Under the pieces are notes generated by a model that saw nothing but the letters and a program-made list of their open reading frames with translations, was not told the origin of the DNA and did not search any database. DNA of 21,139 nt from Flavobacteriales bacterium UBA5692 (GTDB taxonomy: Bacteria > Bacteroidota > Bacteroidia > Flavobacteriales_D > Sanyastnellaceae). The DNA lies in the NCBI GenBank assembly GCA_002420235.1, contig DIHQ01000187.1, forward strand, positions 1-21,139, written 5' to 3'. Each line of letters starts with the position of its first letter. Within the stretch, counting starts at the first letter, position 1. This document shows positions 8,972-15,995 of the stretch, piece by piece. A program made the translations under genes and the position numbers.

Positions 8972-11494
8972 ATGAAGAAATTTTTATGTGCATTGCTATT
9001 ACCAGTTCTTTATGGGTTTATTGCCACGACCACAGCACAGGAATACACACTGACACTAGAGGAATATGCGACGGATATCATCGCAGATCAAATCACCTAC
9101 CGGATGTACATCGACATGGTCAATGCAGATGATTTTCTGTCATCGGTTTATGGCGGCGATCAGGCACCATTAAGCATTACAACGAGCACGGGCTCTTTTT
9201 ACAATGATGCGCTAGGAGCCTCTGTAGCATCAGGTATCAACCCTGCGTTTATTGCATTCTTTCCAACTATTGCCGGTGATAGTTGGATTACGATTGGGAT
9301 CGACTCGCAAAATGAGGGTGACGAAGTGGCTATTTCAACGGTGCAGGATCCAAATCAACCATTCGTTGGATCTTTCTCAGCAACAGATCCAATGAATGGT
9401 CAGAACGTCATCATGGATACGCCAACAGGCGGTGCTTGGTTTGTTTTAAATGGAACTCCTAACGGTTTGCCTGACGATAATATGCAGGTTCTTGTGATGC
9501 AAATGACGACTGCCGGTGAGATTTGTGGCACCATGAACTTTCAAATTTTTGAGAATGGTATCGGCCAAGGGGGAGAGATGCAGTTTACATATGAGTTTTG
9601 CGGCACGGGGACATTTAGCCCGTCTATTTTAGATGGAGGATGCACGGACGAGTTAGCCTGTAACTATGATTCAGAGGCGAACGAGGATGACGGTTCATGC
9701 ACATACGCTGAGCAATATTACGATTGCGAGGGAAATTGTTTAAGTGACATCGATGGCGATGGTATCTGTGACGAACTGGAAATCCCTGGATGTACAGATT
9801 CGATTGCGTGTAATTACAGCACGGACGCGACGGATGATGACGGTACTTGCGATTACGGTTGCTATGCGGGCTGTACGAATCCAAGTGCCTGTAATTATAA
9901 CCCCGAAGTCACTGAAGACGATGGATCTTGCGACTATACTTCCTGCGTGGGATGCACCGATGACACGGCTTGTAATTATGACCCCATTTTTACGGTGGAT
10001 AATGGATCGTGCGATTACAGTTGCCTCGGATGCACGGATGCTGCAGCGTGTAACTATGATGCTGCCGCCACCGTTGATGATGGTTCATGCACGTTTGCTC
10101 AAGCTTATTACGACTGTGATGACAATTGCTTGATGGATATGGATGGAGACGGAATCTGTGATGAATTGGAGATTGTTGGGTGTACCGATGAACTGGCCTG
10201 TAATTATGATATGAATGCTACCAATGAAGATGGCTCATGCGAATTCCCGGCAGTGTTTTACGATTGCGACGGTAATTGTTTGATGGATGCGGATGGAGAT
10301 GGGATATGTGATGAACTCGAAATTGCTGGCTGTACTGATGGCGCTGCTTGTAATTACAACATTGAGGCAACGGAGGACAATGGATCATGCGAATTTCCAG
10401 TAGCGGGATACGATTGTGAAGGTAACTGCCTCGCGGATATTGATGACGACGGCGTCTGTGATCCATTTGAAATAGGCGGATGTACAGATGTTATGGCTTG
10501 TAATTACGATTCCGCAGCAACGGATGACAACGGCACATGCGTTTATGCTGATCAATATTACGATTGTGATGGCAATTGTTTGAACGATGCGGATAGCGAT
10601 GGTGTTTGCGATGAATTGGAGGTTGCCGGTTGTACAGACGTTACAGCCTGTAATTACGACGCAGCAGCAACAGATGACGACGGCATGTGTGAGTTTGCTG
10701 AGGAATACTACGATTGTGATGGCAATTGCCTTAACGATATTGACGGGGATGGAGTATGTGATGAATTGGAGATTACCGGTTGTACAGACGCTATTGCCTG
10801 CAATTACGATGAGGCTGCAACAGATGACGACGGAATGTGTGAGTATGCTGAGGAATACTACGATTGTGAAGGTAACTGCCTTAACGATAGTGACGGTGAT
10901 GGAGTTTGCGACGAATTGGAGATTTCCGGTTGCACCGATCCAGAGGCCGAGAATTACAATGAAGAGGCTACTGATGACGACGGCAGCTGCTACTTCTGTG
11001 ACATTGAATTGACACCTGATGCAACAGATGAAGTCGAGGGAGCTTCAAATGGTTCCATTCTCATCGTTGTTACCGGCGGTACGTTCCCTTACGAATTCGC
11101 TTGGACCGGCCCGAATGACTTCATAAGTGCCGATTCTAATCTTACCGATATTTCCGCAGGCACTTATGTACTTATTGTCACTGATGCTAATGGATGTACG
11201 GAAAATATCGAAGTCATTGTCGATAACGTTACTGGCATAGCCGAATTGACTGTAGTTGATTTTGACGTTTATCCGAATCCATCCACCGGTTCTTTCTGGA
11301 TCCAGGGTTCTGGCTTGAATGGTAAAATGGTCTTGGAGGTTATTGATGCTTCCGGTCGATTGCTTGATCGTTTAGAGTGCACTTATCAGGGTCAACCCAT
11401 ACAATTTGATTTGAACCGCGTTGAATCAGGGCTATACCATATCATTCTACGCAACGGCGAGAAACTAGGAACGAGGCGAATGCTTCTTCAGTGA
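8972..11494 (+). CDS. T9SS-sorted surface protein: head domain plus eleven TCTD/EF-hand repeats
   Basis: 840 aa. A signal peptide (1-23, MKKF ... ATTTAQ) is followed by one head domain (24-212; GDSWITIG, GGAWFVLNG), eleven TCTD units (223-677), one SprB-like repeat (678-755; closing DANGC) and a T9SS type A sorting domain (763-840, YPNPS ... GLYHIILRNG ... RRMLLQ). Seven of the units are 50 residues long and end with an EF-hand-type loop such as DIDGDGICDELE (acidic at 1, 3, 5 and 9, Gly at 6, Glu at 12). An AGGAG lies only 2 nt before the ATG, too close to be a normal Shine-Dalgarno site. The gene is separated from its upstream paralog by a terminator. It is probably an extended, disulfide-linked, calcium-binding stalk carrying the head domain on the cell surface. 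No enzymatic motif is visible and the ligand is unknown. Confidence 0.88.
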   Translation: MKKFLCALLLPVLYGFIATTTAQEYTLTLEEYATDIIADQITYRMYIDMVNADDFLSSVYGGDQAPLSITTSTGSFYNDALGASVASGINPAFIAFFPTIAGDSWITIGIDSQNEGDEVAISTVQDPNQPFVGSFSATDPMNGQNVIMDTPTGGAWFVLNGTPNGLPDDNMQVLVMQMTTAGEICGTMNFQIFENGIGQGGEMQFTYEFCGTGTFSPSILDGGCTDELACNYDSEANEDDGSCTYAEQYYDCEGNCLSDIDGDGICDELEIPGCTDSIACNYSTDATDDDGTCDYGCYAGCTNPSACNYNPEVTEDDGSCDYTSCVGCTDDTACNYDPIFTVDNGSCDYSCLGCTDAAACNYDAAATVDDGSCTFAQAYYDCDDNCLMDMDGDGICDELEIVGCTDELACNYDMNATNEDGSCEFPAVFYDCDGNCLMDADGDGICDELEIAGCTDGAACNYNIEATEDNGSCEFPVAGYDCEGNCLADIDDDGVCDPFEIGGCTDVMACNYDSAATDDNGTCVYADQYYDCDGNCLNDADSDGVCDELEVAGCTDVTACNYDAAATDDDGMCEFAEEYYDCDGNCLNDIDGDGVCDELEITGCTDAIACNYDEAATDDDGMCEYAEEYYDCEGNCLNDSDGDGVCDELEISGCTDPEAENYNEEATDDDGSCYFCDIELTPDATDEVEGASNGSILIVVTGGTFPYEFAWTGPNDFISADSNLTDISAGTYVLIVTDANGCTENIEVIVDNVTGIAELTVVDFDVYPNPSTGSFWIQGSGLNGKMVLEVIDASGRLLDRLECTYQGQPIQFDLNRVESGLYHIILRNGEKLGTRRMLLQ
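9041..9605 (+). repeat. Head domain, copy 5 of 5
   Basis: Directly after the signal peptide. Landmarks: ITYRMY, FLSSVYGGDQAPL, AGDSWITIG, GGAWFVLNGTPNG, VLVMQMTTAG, GTMNFQIFENG. The most diverged copy: YDSW has become GDSW, and AGDD has become PDDN. Confidence 0.7.
9638..10999 (+). repeat. TCTD/EF-hand repeat array (eleven units, mostly 150 bp)
   Basis: Unit starts (GGN-TGY codons of GC) are at 9638, 9788, 9869, 9950, 10028, 10178, 10328, 10478, 10628, 10778 and 10928. Steps are exactly 150 bp for long units and 78-81 bp for short ones. Long units hold six Cys, short units four. The units at 10628 and 10778 are closest, about 19 mismatches in 150 by eye, and share DDGMC in place of DDGSC, pointing to the most recent duplication. 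Confidence 0.85.
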
Positions 11495-11563
11495 TTTTGA
11501 AATAATCGAATGGGTAAGGAATTCCTACTGGGGAACTATTTCATTACGATACAGCCAAGAGCC

Positions 11564-12340
11564 TCATTTACTTGCCTTGAATCGGTTGATGGCATCGCGC
11601 GTAAAATCACTCAGAACCAATCGACCTGAAATGGCTGCGCGTTCAGGTAGTAGCGTTTTCCAATGCTCGGTTCCCGTCCATAGCGCTCTTTTTAACTCCG
11701 CCATAGCTTCAGGGTTAGATGCTGCCAAGCGCAGAGCCAACGCATCGGCGGCTTTATCAAGGGATTCAGCATCGTCGAATATCTGGATATAGAGCCCTTG
11801 TTCTTTTGCCCAGTTTGCGTCGTACCACGACGCGGCATCAATCGCCAATGCTGTGAATGCTGAAGTTCCTATTTTTCGCTCCACAGCAGGTCCGACGACG
11901 AAGGGTCCAATACCGATGGCGAGCTCGGATAACTTCACGCTTGCGAATGAAGTTGCCAATGCATAATCCGCTGCCGCAGCGATACCTACGCCGCCACCGA
12001 CAGCCTTGCCTTGCACCCGACAAATAATTAGTTTAGTGCTGCGTCGCATGGCTAGTATGACCCTGCTGAACCCACTGAAGAATTCGAGGCCTTCCTTTTC
12101 ATTTTGGATCGTCATTAACTCATCGAAACTCGCTCCCGCACAGAAGGTTCTGTCGCCCGATGATTTGAGTACTATGACAGTGCAGTTCGGATTATTTGAT
12201 GCTTGATCAATGATTTGAGCTAGAACATCGAGGACGGCACCCGGTAAGGAATTACTAGCAGGATGGCCAAAAGTGATGGTGCCAACGCCATTATTATCGA
12301 TGGTTAGTTCGACACTGCCGCCCTTTAAGTCGGCGCTCAT
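11564..12340 (-). CDS. Enoyl-CoA hydratase/isomerase family protein (crotonase fold)
   Basis: 258 aa. The crotonase-family core is clear: oxyanion-hole segments FCAGASFDEL (67-76) and GKAVGGGVGIAAAADYALA (111-129), and a conserved Glu in KLSELAIGIG (E139). In classical enoyl-CoA hydratase two Glu act on water. The first, in GGG-x-E, is replaced here by Gly119, while the second is kept, so hydratase chemistry is uncertain; an isomerase or other crotonase reaction is possible. It starts 1 nt after the stop of citrate synthase (TGA-T-ATG), so it is almost certainly cotranscribed and translationally coupled to it. Related Bacteroidota proteins are often labelled methylglutaconyl-CoA hydratase, but I cannot confirm that substrate. 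It converges on the surface-protein cluster across 69 nt with no clear terminator. Confidence 0.87.
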   Translation of the reverse strand: MSADLKGGSVELTIDNNGVGTITFGHPASNSLPGAVLDVLAQIIDQASNNPNCTVIVLKSSGDRTFCAGASFDELMTIQNEKEGLEFFSGFSRVILAMRRSTKLIICRVQGKAVGGGVGIAAAADYALATSFASVKLSELAIGIGPFVVGPAVERKIGTSAFTALAIDAASWYDANWAKEQGLYIQIFDDAESLDKAADALALRLAASNPEAMAELKRALWTGTEHWKTLLPERAAISGRLVLSDFTRDAINRFKASK

Positions 12341-12341
12341 A

Positions 12342-13631
12342 TCATTTGCGATTTACCAAGGGCACAAAGTTGCGCGCTTTGGAGCCGGTGAATACTTGGC
12401 GGGGCCGGCCAATGGGCTCCCGGTTCTCGACCATCTCTTTCCATTGTGCAATCCAACCTGGTAAGCGGCCTAGGGCAAACATAACCGTGAACATATCCGT
12501 GGGGATGTTCAGTGCGCGGTATATAATACCTGAGTAGAAGTCCACGTTTGGATAAAGACCGCGTTGAACAAAGTATTCGTCACTCAAGGCGACCTGTTCT
12601 AATTTCTTTGCAATGTCCAACACAGGGTCGTCAATGCCAAGCTGCCCAAGCACTTCATCGGCTGCTTTTTTGATGATTCGCGCACGGGGATCGAAATTTT
12701 TGTACACCCGGTGTCCGAAACCCATCAGTCGGAACGAATCGTTCTTATCCTTGGCCTTATCAATCCACTTTTGCAAATCTCCACCGTCTTCTCGAATCGA
12801 TTCGAGCATCTCGATGACGGCTTGATTGGCACCGCCGTGGAGGGGACCCCAAAGTGCTGCAATTCCTGCGGAGACGCTACTGTATAAATTGGCTTGCGAT
12901 GATCCAACGACTCGAACCGTTGAGGTAGAGCAATTTTGTTCGTGATCGGCGTGCAAAATTAAAAGTTTGTTTATCGCGTTTTCAACGATAGGATCGACGT
13001 TGTATTCTTCAGAGGGAAGCGCGAACATCATCTGCAGGAAATTTCCGCAGTAGCTCAGATTATTCGACGGATAATTAGTCGGGTGTCCCATGTTGTGTTT
13101 GTACGCTTGAGCAGCGAGAGTTGGCAGCTTCGCGATTAATCGGTGGATGGTCAATTCAATGTCCACTACCGAACGGTTGGGATTCTGTGATTCCGGGTAA
13201 AAAGTGCTCAAGCTCGATATCATCGAGCTAAGCATGCCCATAGGATGTGCACCCGGAGGAAAGGCTTCAAAGAATCGCTTCATATTCTCGTGCACCAGGG
13301 TGTGGTGAGTGATGCCTTCTTGGAAATAATTGAGTTGTTCTCGGTTCGGTAAATCGCCGTATATGAGGAGATAAGTAACCTCAATAAAAGAGGCATTTTC
13401 AGCCAATTCTTCAATGGAGTATCCGCGGTATCTCAGGATTCCATTTTCTCCATCTAAATAGGTAATCCCGCTCTGGGTTGAACCCGTGTTTTTAAATCCA
13501 TAATCTAGGGTAATGTATCCGGTTTGCGCGCGCAACCTCGATATGTCAATGGCTTTTTCCTGTTCGGAACCTTCAATTACTGGGAATTCGTATGATTCAC
13601 CATTCAGAATTAGTTGTGCTGTCTCACTCAT
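12342..13631 (-). CDS. gltA: Citrate synthase
   Basis: 429 aa, the usual length for a hexameric-type bacterial citrate synthase. It condenses acetyl-CoA and oxaloacetate to citrate, the entry step of the TCA cycle, in the cytoplasm. The start at ATG 13631 (MSETAQLILNG) matches the family N-terminus; the frame stays open upstream to a TTG at 13700, but that codon lies inside a promoter-like box. Signatures: LHADHEQNCSTSTVR (226-240), WGPLHGGAN with catalytic His265, FGHRVYKNFDPRA with His307, and PNVDFYSG with Asp364. The His/His/Asp spacing agrees with E. coli GltA H264, H305 and D362. The C-terminus GRPRQVFTG is also typical. It is followed after 1 nt by the crotonase-family gene, forming a two-gene unit. 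Very secure. Confidence 0.97.
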   Translation of the reverse strand: MSETAQLILNGESYEFPVIEGSEQEKAIDISRLRAQTGYITLDYGFKNTGSTQSGITYLDGENGILRYRGYSIEELAENASFIEVTYLLIYGDLPNREQLNYFQEGITHHTLVHENMKRFFEAFPPGAHPMGMLSSMISSLSTFYPESQNPNRSVVDIELTIHRLIAKLPTLAAQAYKHNMGHPTNYPSNNLSYCGNFLQMMFALPSEEYNVDPIVENAINKLLILHADHEQNCSTSTVRVVGSSQANLYSSVSAGIAALWGPLHGGANQAVIEMLESIREDGGDLQKWIDKAKDKNDSFRLMGFGHRVYKNFDPRARIIKKAADEVLGQLGIDDPVLDIAKKLEQVALSDEYFVQRGLYPNVDFYSGIIYRALNIPTDMFTVMFALGRLPGWIAQWKEMVENREPIGRPRQVFTGSKARNFVPLVNRK

Positions 13632-13697
13632 TTTGTGACGCGATTTGGGTTGGAAATCTCGCAGTTTAGCGTTAGAAAAGGGCGCTGTTTCAGGCTG

Positions 13698-13705
13698 CAA
13701 ATATA
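13698..13705 (-). promoter_or_regulatory. Bacteroidota -7 promoter box upstream of gltA
   Basis: On the minus strand this reads TATATTTG, an exact match to the Bacteroidota -7 consensus TAnnTTTG. It would place the transcript start near 13692, giving a leader of about 60 nt to the ATG at 13631. No TTTG is found at the ideal -33 spacing, so confidence is moderate. Confidence 0.4.
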
Positions 13706-13734
13706 AGCTACAAGCAATGGTTATGCACAGCTAC

Positions 13735-13755
13735 AAAACCGCCAAAAGCCTTGGC
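13735..13755 (-). terminator. Weak hairpin after the thioredoxin-fold gene
   Basis: Minus-strand GCCAA (13755-13751) and TTGGC (13745-13741) form a 5-bp stem with a 5-nt loop, followed by GG and four T. It sits 14 nt past the stop codon. The position is right, but the stem is short. Confidence 0.3.
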
Positions 13756-13768
13756 ATCAAAATTCTGA

Positions 13769-14329
13769 TTATTCGAAACTAGGAGAAAATGAGTCCCTGA
13801 ACTTCTCCCATTCTTCCTGTTGAACACCGCTGGTATATTTTTCAGCAAAGAACCTCAGATACAATTCCATCTGTCGTGGAGTTTTGTATCCGGGAATGGG
13901 TGTAATAACTGTAGCGCTTTCGTCAAAGAATACGAGCGTCGGATAGGCATTGACTCCTAGCGCGCGAGAGAGTTCATGGGTGCTATTCCTGCCGCGCGCA
14001 TTCGGATCCCAACCGGGATTTTGGAACGTGCGTTCTTGGTAGGTGATGGGTGGACGCGATTCTGCATCAAATTTCACGGCGTAATAGTTCTCATTCATGT
14101 ACGAAATGACATCACTGTTGGTAAACGTATTGCGCATCATCATTTTGCAAGGCCCACACCATTGAGTAAACACGTCCATCATGATTTTACGAGGCTCGTC
14201 TTGCTGAGCTTCAATGGCTTCTTCTAGGGACATCCAGTTGATGGAGTATTGTTGAGCAATGCTTGCCCATGGATTGGCGACCATGACAACGAGCAACAGA
14301 GAAGCGAAGGCAGAACGTAAGGCAGTCAT
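13769..14329 (-). CDS. Secreted thioredoxin-fold protein (CGPC)
   Basis: 186 aa. An N-terminal signal peptide (about 1-26, MTALRS start, hydrophobic LLLVVMVA core, cut near SIAQ) is followed by a thioredoxin-like domain with redox motif WCGPC (C58 and C61) and the conserved cis-proline in NAYPTLVFF (P130). An insertion of about 25 residues between these (NPGWDPNARGRNSTHEL region) is typical of the DUF255/thioredoxin_7-like group rather than of plain thioredoxin. It is likely a periplasmic thiol-disulfide protein that reduces or isomerises disulfides. The neighbouring secreted proteins are Cys-rich, but a direct link is only speculation. It lies downstream of the peptide-transporter terminator, so it needs its own promoter, which I could not identify. 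Confidence 0.85.
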   Translation of the reverse strand: MTALRSAFASLLLVVMVANPWASIAQQYSINWMSLEEAIEAQQDEPRKIMMDVFTQWCGPCKMMMRNTFTNSDVISYMNENYYAVKFDAESRPPITYQERTFQNPGWDPNARGRNSTHELSRALGVNAYPTLVFFDESATVITPIPGYKTPRQMELYLRFFAEKYTSGVQQEEWEKFRDSFSPSFE

Positions 14330-14359
14330 CAGTGTACTATTTTTTGCAATATCGCAAAA

Positions 14360-14383
14360 GAAAAGCGCCCAGTGGCGCTTTTC
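14360..14383 (-). terminator. Intrinsic terminator of the peptidase/transporter unit
   Basis: A perfect 10-bp stem (14360-14369 with 14374-14383; GAAAAGCGCC and its complement) with a 4-nt loop. On the minus strand it is followed by TTTTGC. It is located 46 nt after the transporter stop codon. Confidence 0.8.
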
Positions 14384-14429
14384 GAAAAGGTTGTGAAGTC
14401 ACAAAGGACATGGCTGCATGTTATGCAGG

Positions 14430-15965
14430 TTATCGAACCCCGTGCATGAGTTTGTTGAGCGGCTTATTACAGAGGGCAATAAGCACAGCAAAGGCAACCA
14501 GCACCATGCCCAGAGTGGAAAAAACGTCGATGTACTGACCCAATCCTGCAGTCTTGATTTCGAGGTCGGATAATCCGGCCTCAATTACTCCACTACCTCC
14601 GTGACCACCAGTTAAAGTTGCAATTAGTCCACCTGCATAATTGGCAATGGCAAAGCTTAAAAACCAGCCGCCCATAGCCGTTCCAGCCATATTTTTCGGA
14701 GCCAATTTAGTCACCATGGACAGTCCAATGGGTGACAAAAAAAGCTCTCCTGTTGTGTGCAGCATGTACAAGAACAACAAAGTCAACAGGGGTACCATTG
14801 CCGTAGCTTCATTTACAAACTGAAGTCCCACAATGGTCACCAAAAACCCTAGTCCCAGTTGGAGAATACCAAGAGAAAATTTCATCGGGATGGACGGATT
14901 TTTACCAATTCTATCTAGTTGGACCCACATCCATGTGAATATGGATCCAAAAAGCACGATAAAGAATGGATTGAAGAACTGTGTCATTGATGCTGGCATT
15001 TCCCACCCCATGATGACCCTGTCCACATTTCGATCGGCAAAGAGGGTCAAGGATGTCCCAGCTTGCTCAAAGCATGCCCAGAATATCACATTGATAACCA
15101 TGAAAAGCACCAATGCCACCATGCGGTCACGCCACATTTCTCCTTCTGCGATGCCTGCTTTAATCAAGCTGTAGGCGACATAAACAAACAACAATGTGAG
15201 CAGCACCGTCATCAACGGGAACGTAAAGCCCTCTTCACCGCCTATCTGGAAGGAATTCTTCAGAATCAATACATAACAAAGGGGAATCAGAAGAAGCGAA
15301 GCCAAGGTGATGAGCTGATACATCTTCATTCCCCACTTCATCTGGAGACCCGCTTCTCGAAGCTCAAGGCCTGGAGCAGCTGAATAATTTTCACGCCCTA
15401 GCCAGAAAATCATCAAGCCGGATAGCATGCCCAGTCCAGCGAGACCAAAGCCATATTGAAATCCATAGGTTTCGCCTACATAAGCCACAACAGTGGTCGC
15501 GAGAAGGGCACCAATGTTGATGCCGATGTAGAAGATTGTAAAACCTGAATCCCTACGTGGGTCATCATCTTCGTAAAGCTTTCCGACAATTGTGGAAATA
15601 TTGGCCTTGAAATAGCCATTGCCCACTATCAAAGCTCCCATTCCAATCAAAAGAAACATCTCATTTCCACCAAGAATCATGAACTCGCCGATGGCCATAA
15701 ATACAGCGCCCAGTAAAATCGCATATCGATAGCCGAGGTACTGGTCGGCCAATTTTCCTCCTAGTACCGGTGCGGCATATATCAGGGCTGTGTAGGCTCC
15801 GTACATCAAACTCGCCTCTGAATCGCCTTTGAGCAGCGACTTTACCAAGTAAAGCGTGAGGAGCGTGCGCATACCATAGTAACAAAAGCGCTCCCACATT
15901 TCGGAAAAAAATAGGGTATATAGCCCTTTTGGATGGCCCGAAGGCACGGTGTTAGAATCAGTCAT
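14430..15965 (-). CDS. POT-family (PTR2) proton-coupled oligopeptide transporter
   Basis: 511 aa with 12-14 predicted hydrophobic segments, in the inner membrane. It imports di- and tripeptides with protons. The diagnostic ExxERFxYYG motif is present (E22, E25, R26, Y30 in EMWERFCYYG), followed by GGKLADQYLGYRYAI (73-87) in the first cytoplasmic loop and FYIGINIGA in TM5. The length fits bacterial DtpT-like members. It starts 30 nt after the stop of the dipeptidyl-peptidase gene, with no terminator between, so the two likely form an operon in which extracytoplasmic dipeptide release is paired with uptake. The exact substrate range cannot be read from sequence. Confidence 0.95.
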   Translation of the reverse strand: MTDSNTVPSGHPKGLYTLFFSEMWERFCYYGMRTLLTLYLVKSLLKGDSEASLMYGAYTALIYAAPVLGGKLADQYLGYRYAILLGAVFMAIGEFMILGGNEMFLLIGMGALIVGNGYFKANISTIVGKLYEDDDPRRDSGFTIFYIGINIGALLATTVVAYVGETYGFQYGFGLAGLGMLSGLMIFWLGRENYSAAPGLELREAGLQMKWGMKMYQLITLASLLLIPLCYVLILKNSFQIGGEEGFTFPLMTVLLTLLFVYVAYSLIKAGIAEGEMWRDRMVALVLFMVINVIFWACFEQAGTSLTLFADRNVDRVIMGWEMPASMTQFFNPFFIVLFGSIFTWMWVQLDRIGKNPSIPMKFSLGILQLGLGFLVTIVGLQFVNEATAMVPLLTLLFLYMLHTTGELFLSPIGLSMVTKLAPKNMAGTAMGGWFLSFAIANYAGGLIATLTGGHGGSGVIEAGLSDLEIKTAGLGQYIDVFSTLGMVLVAFAVLIALCNKPLNKLMHGVR

Positions 15966-15995
15966 AGGGTTAGAATTTTCCGTGAATCTAATGCA

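Noticed and set aside
9638..10999. Regular repeat spacing considered as a CRISPR array
   Set aside because: The period is in frame, fully coding and conserved across the whole unit; there are no short identical repeats with unique spacers and no cas genes.
11495..11563. Palindrome AGGAATTCCT and GAAATA/TATTTC arms between convergent genes as a shared terminator
   Set aside because: The arms do not stack into one stable stem and no T-run follows; not enough for a terminator call.
13632..13700. Extended citrate synthase start at TTG 13700, adding 23 residues
   Set aside because: The codon lies inside the promoter-like TATATTTG box, and the family N-terminus begins at the ATG at 13631.
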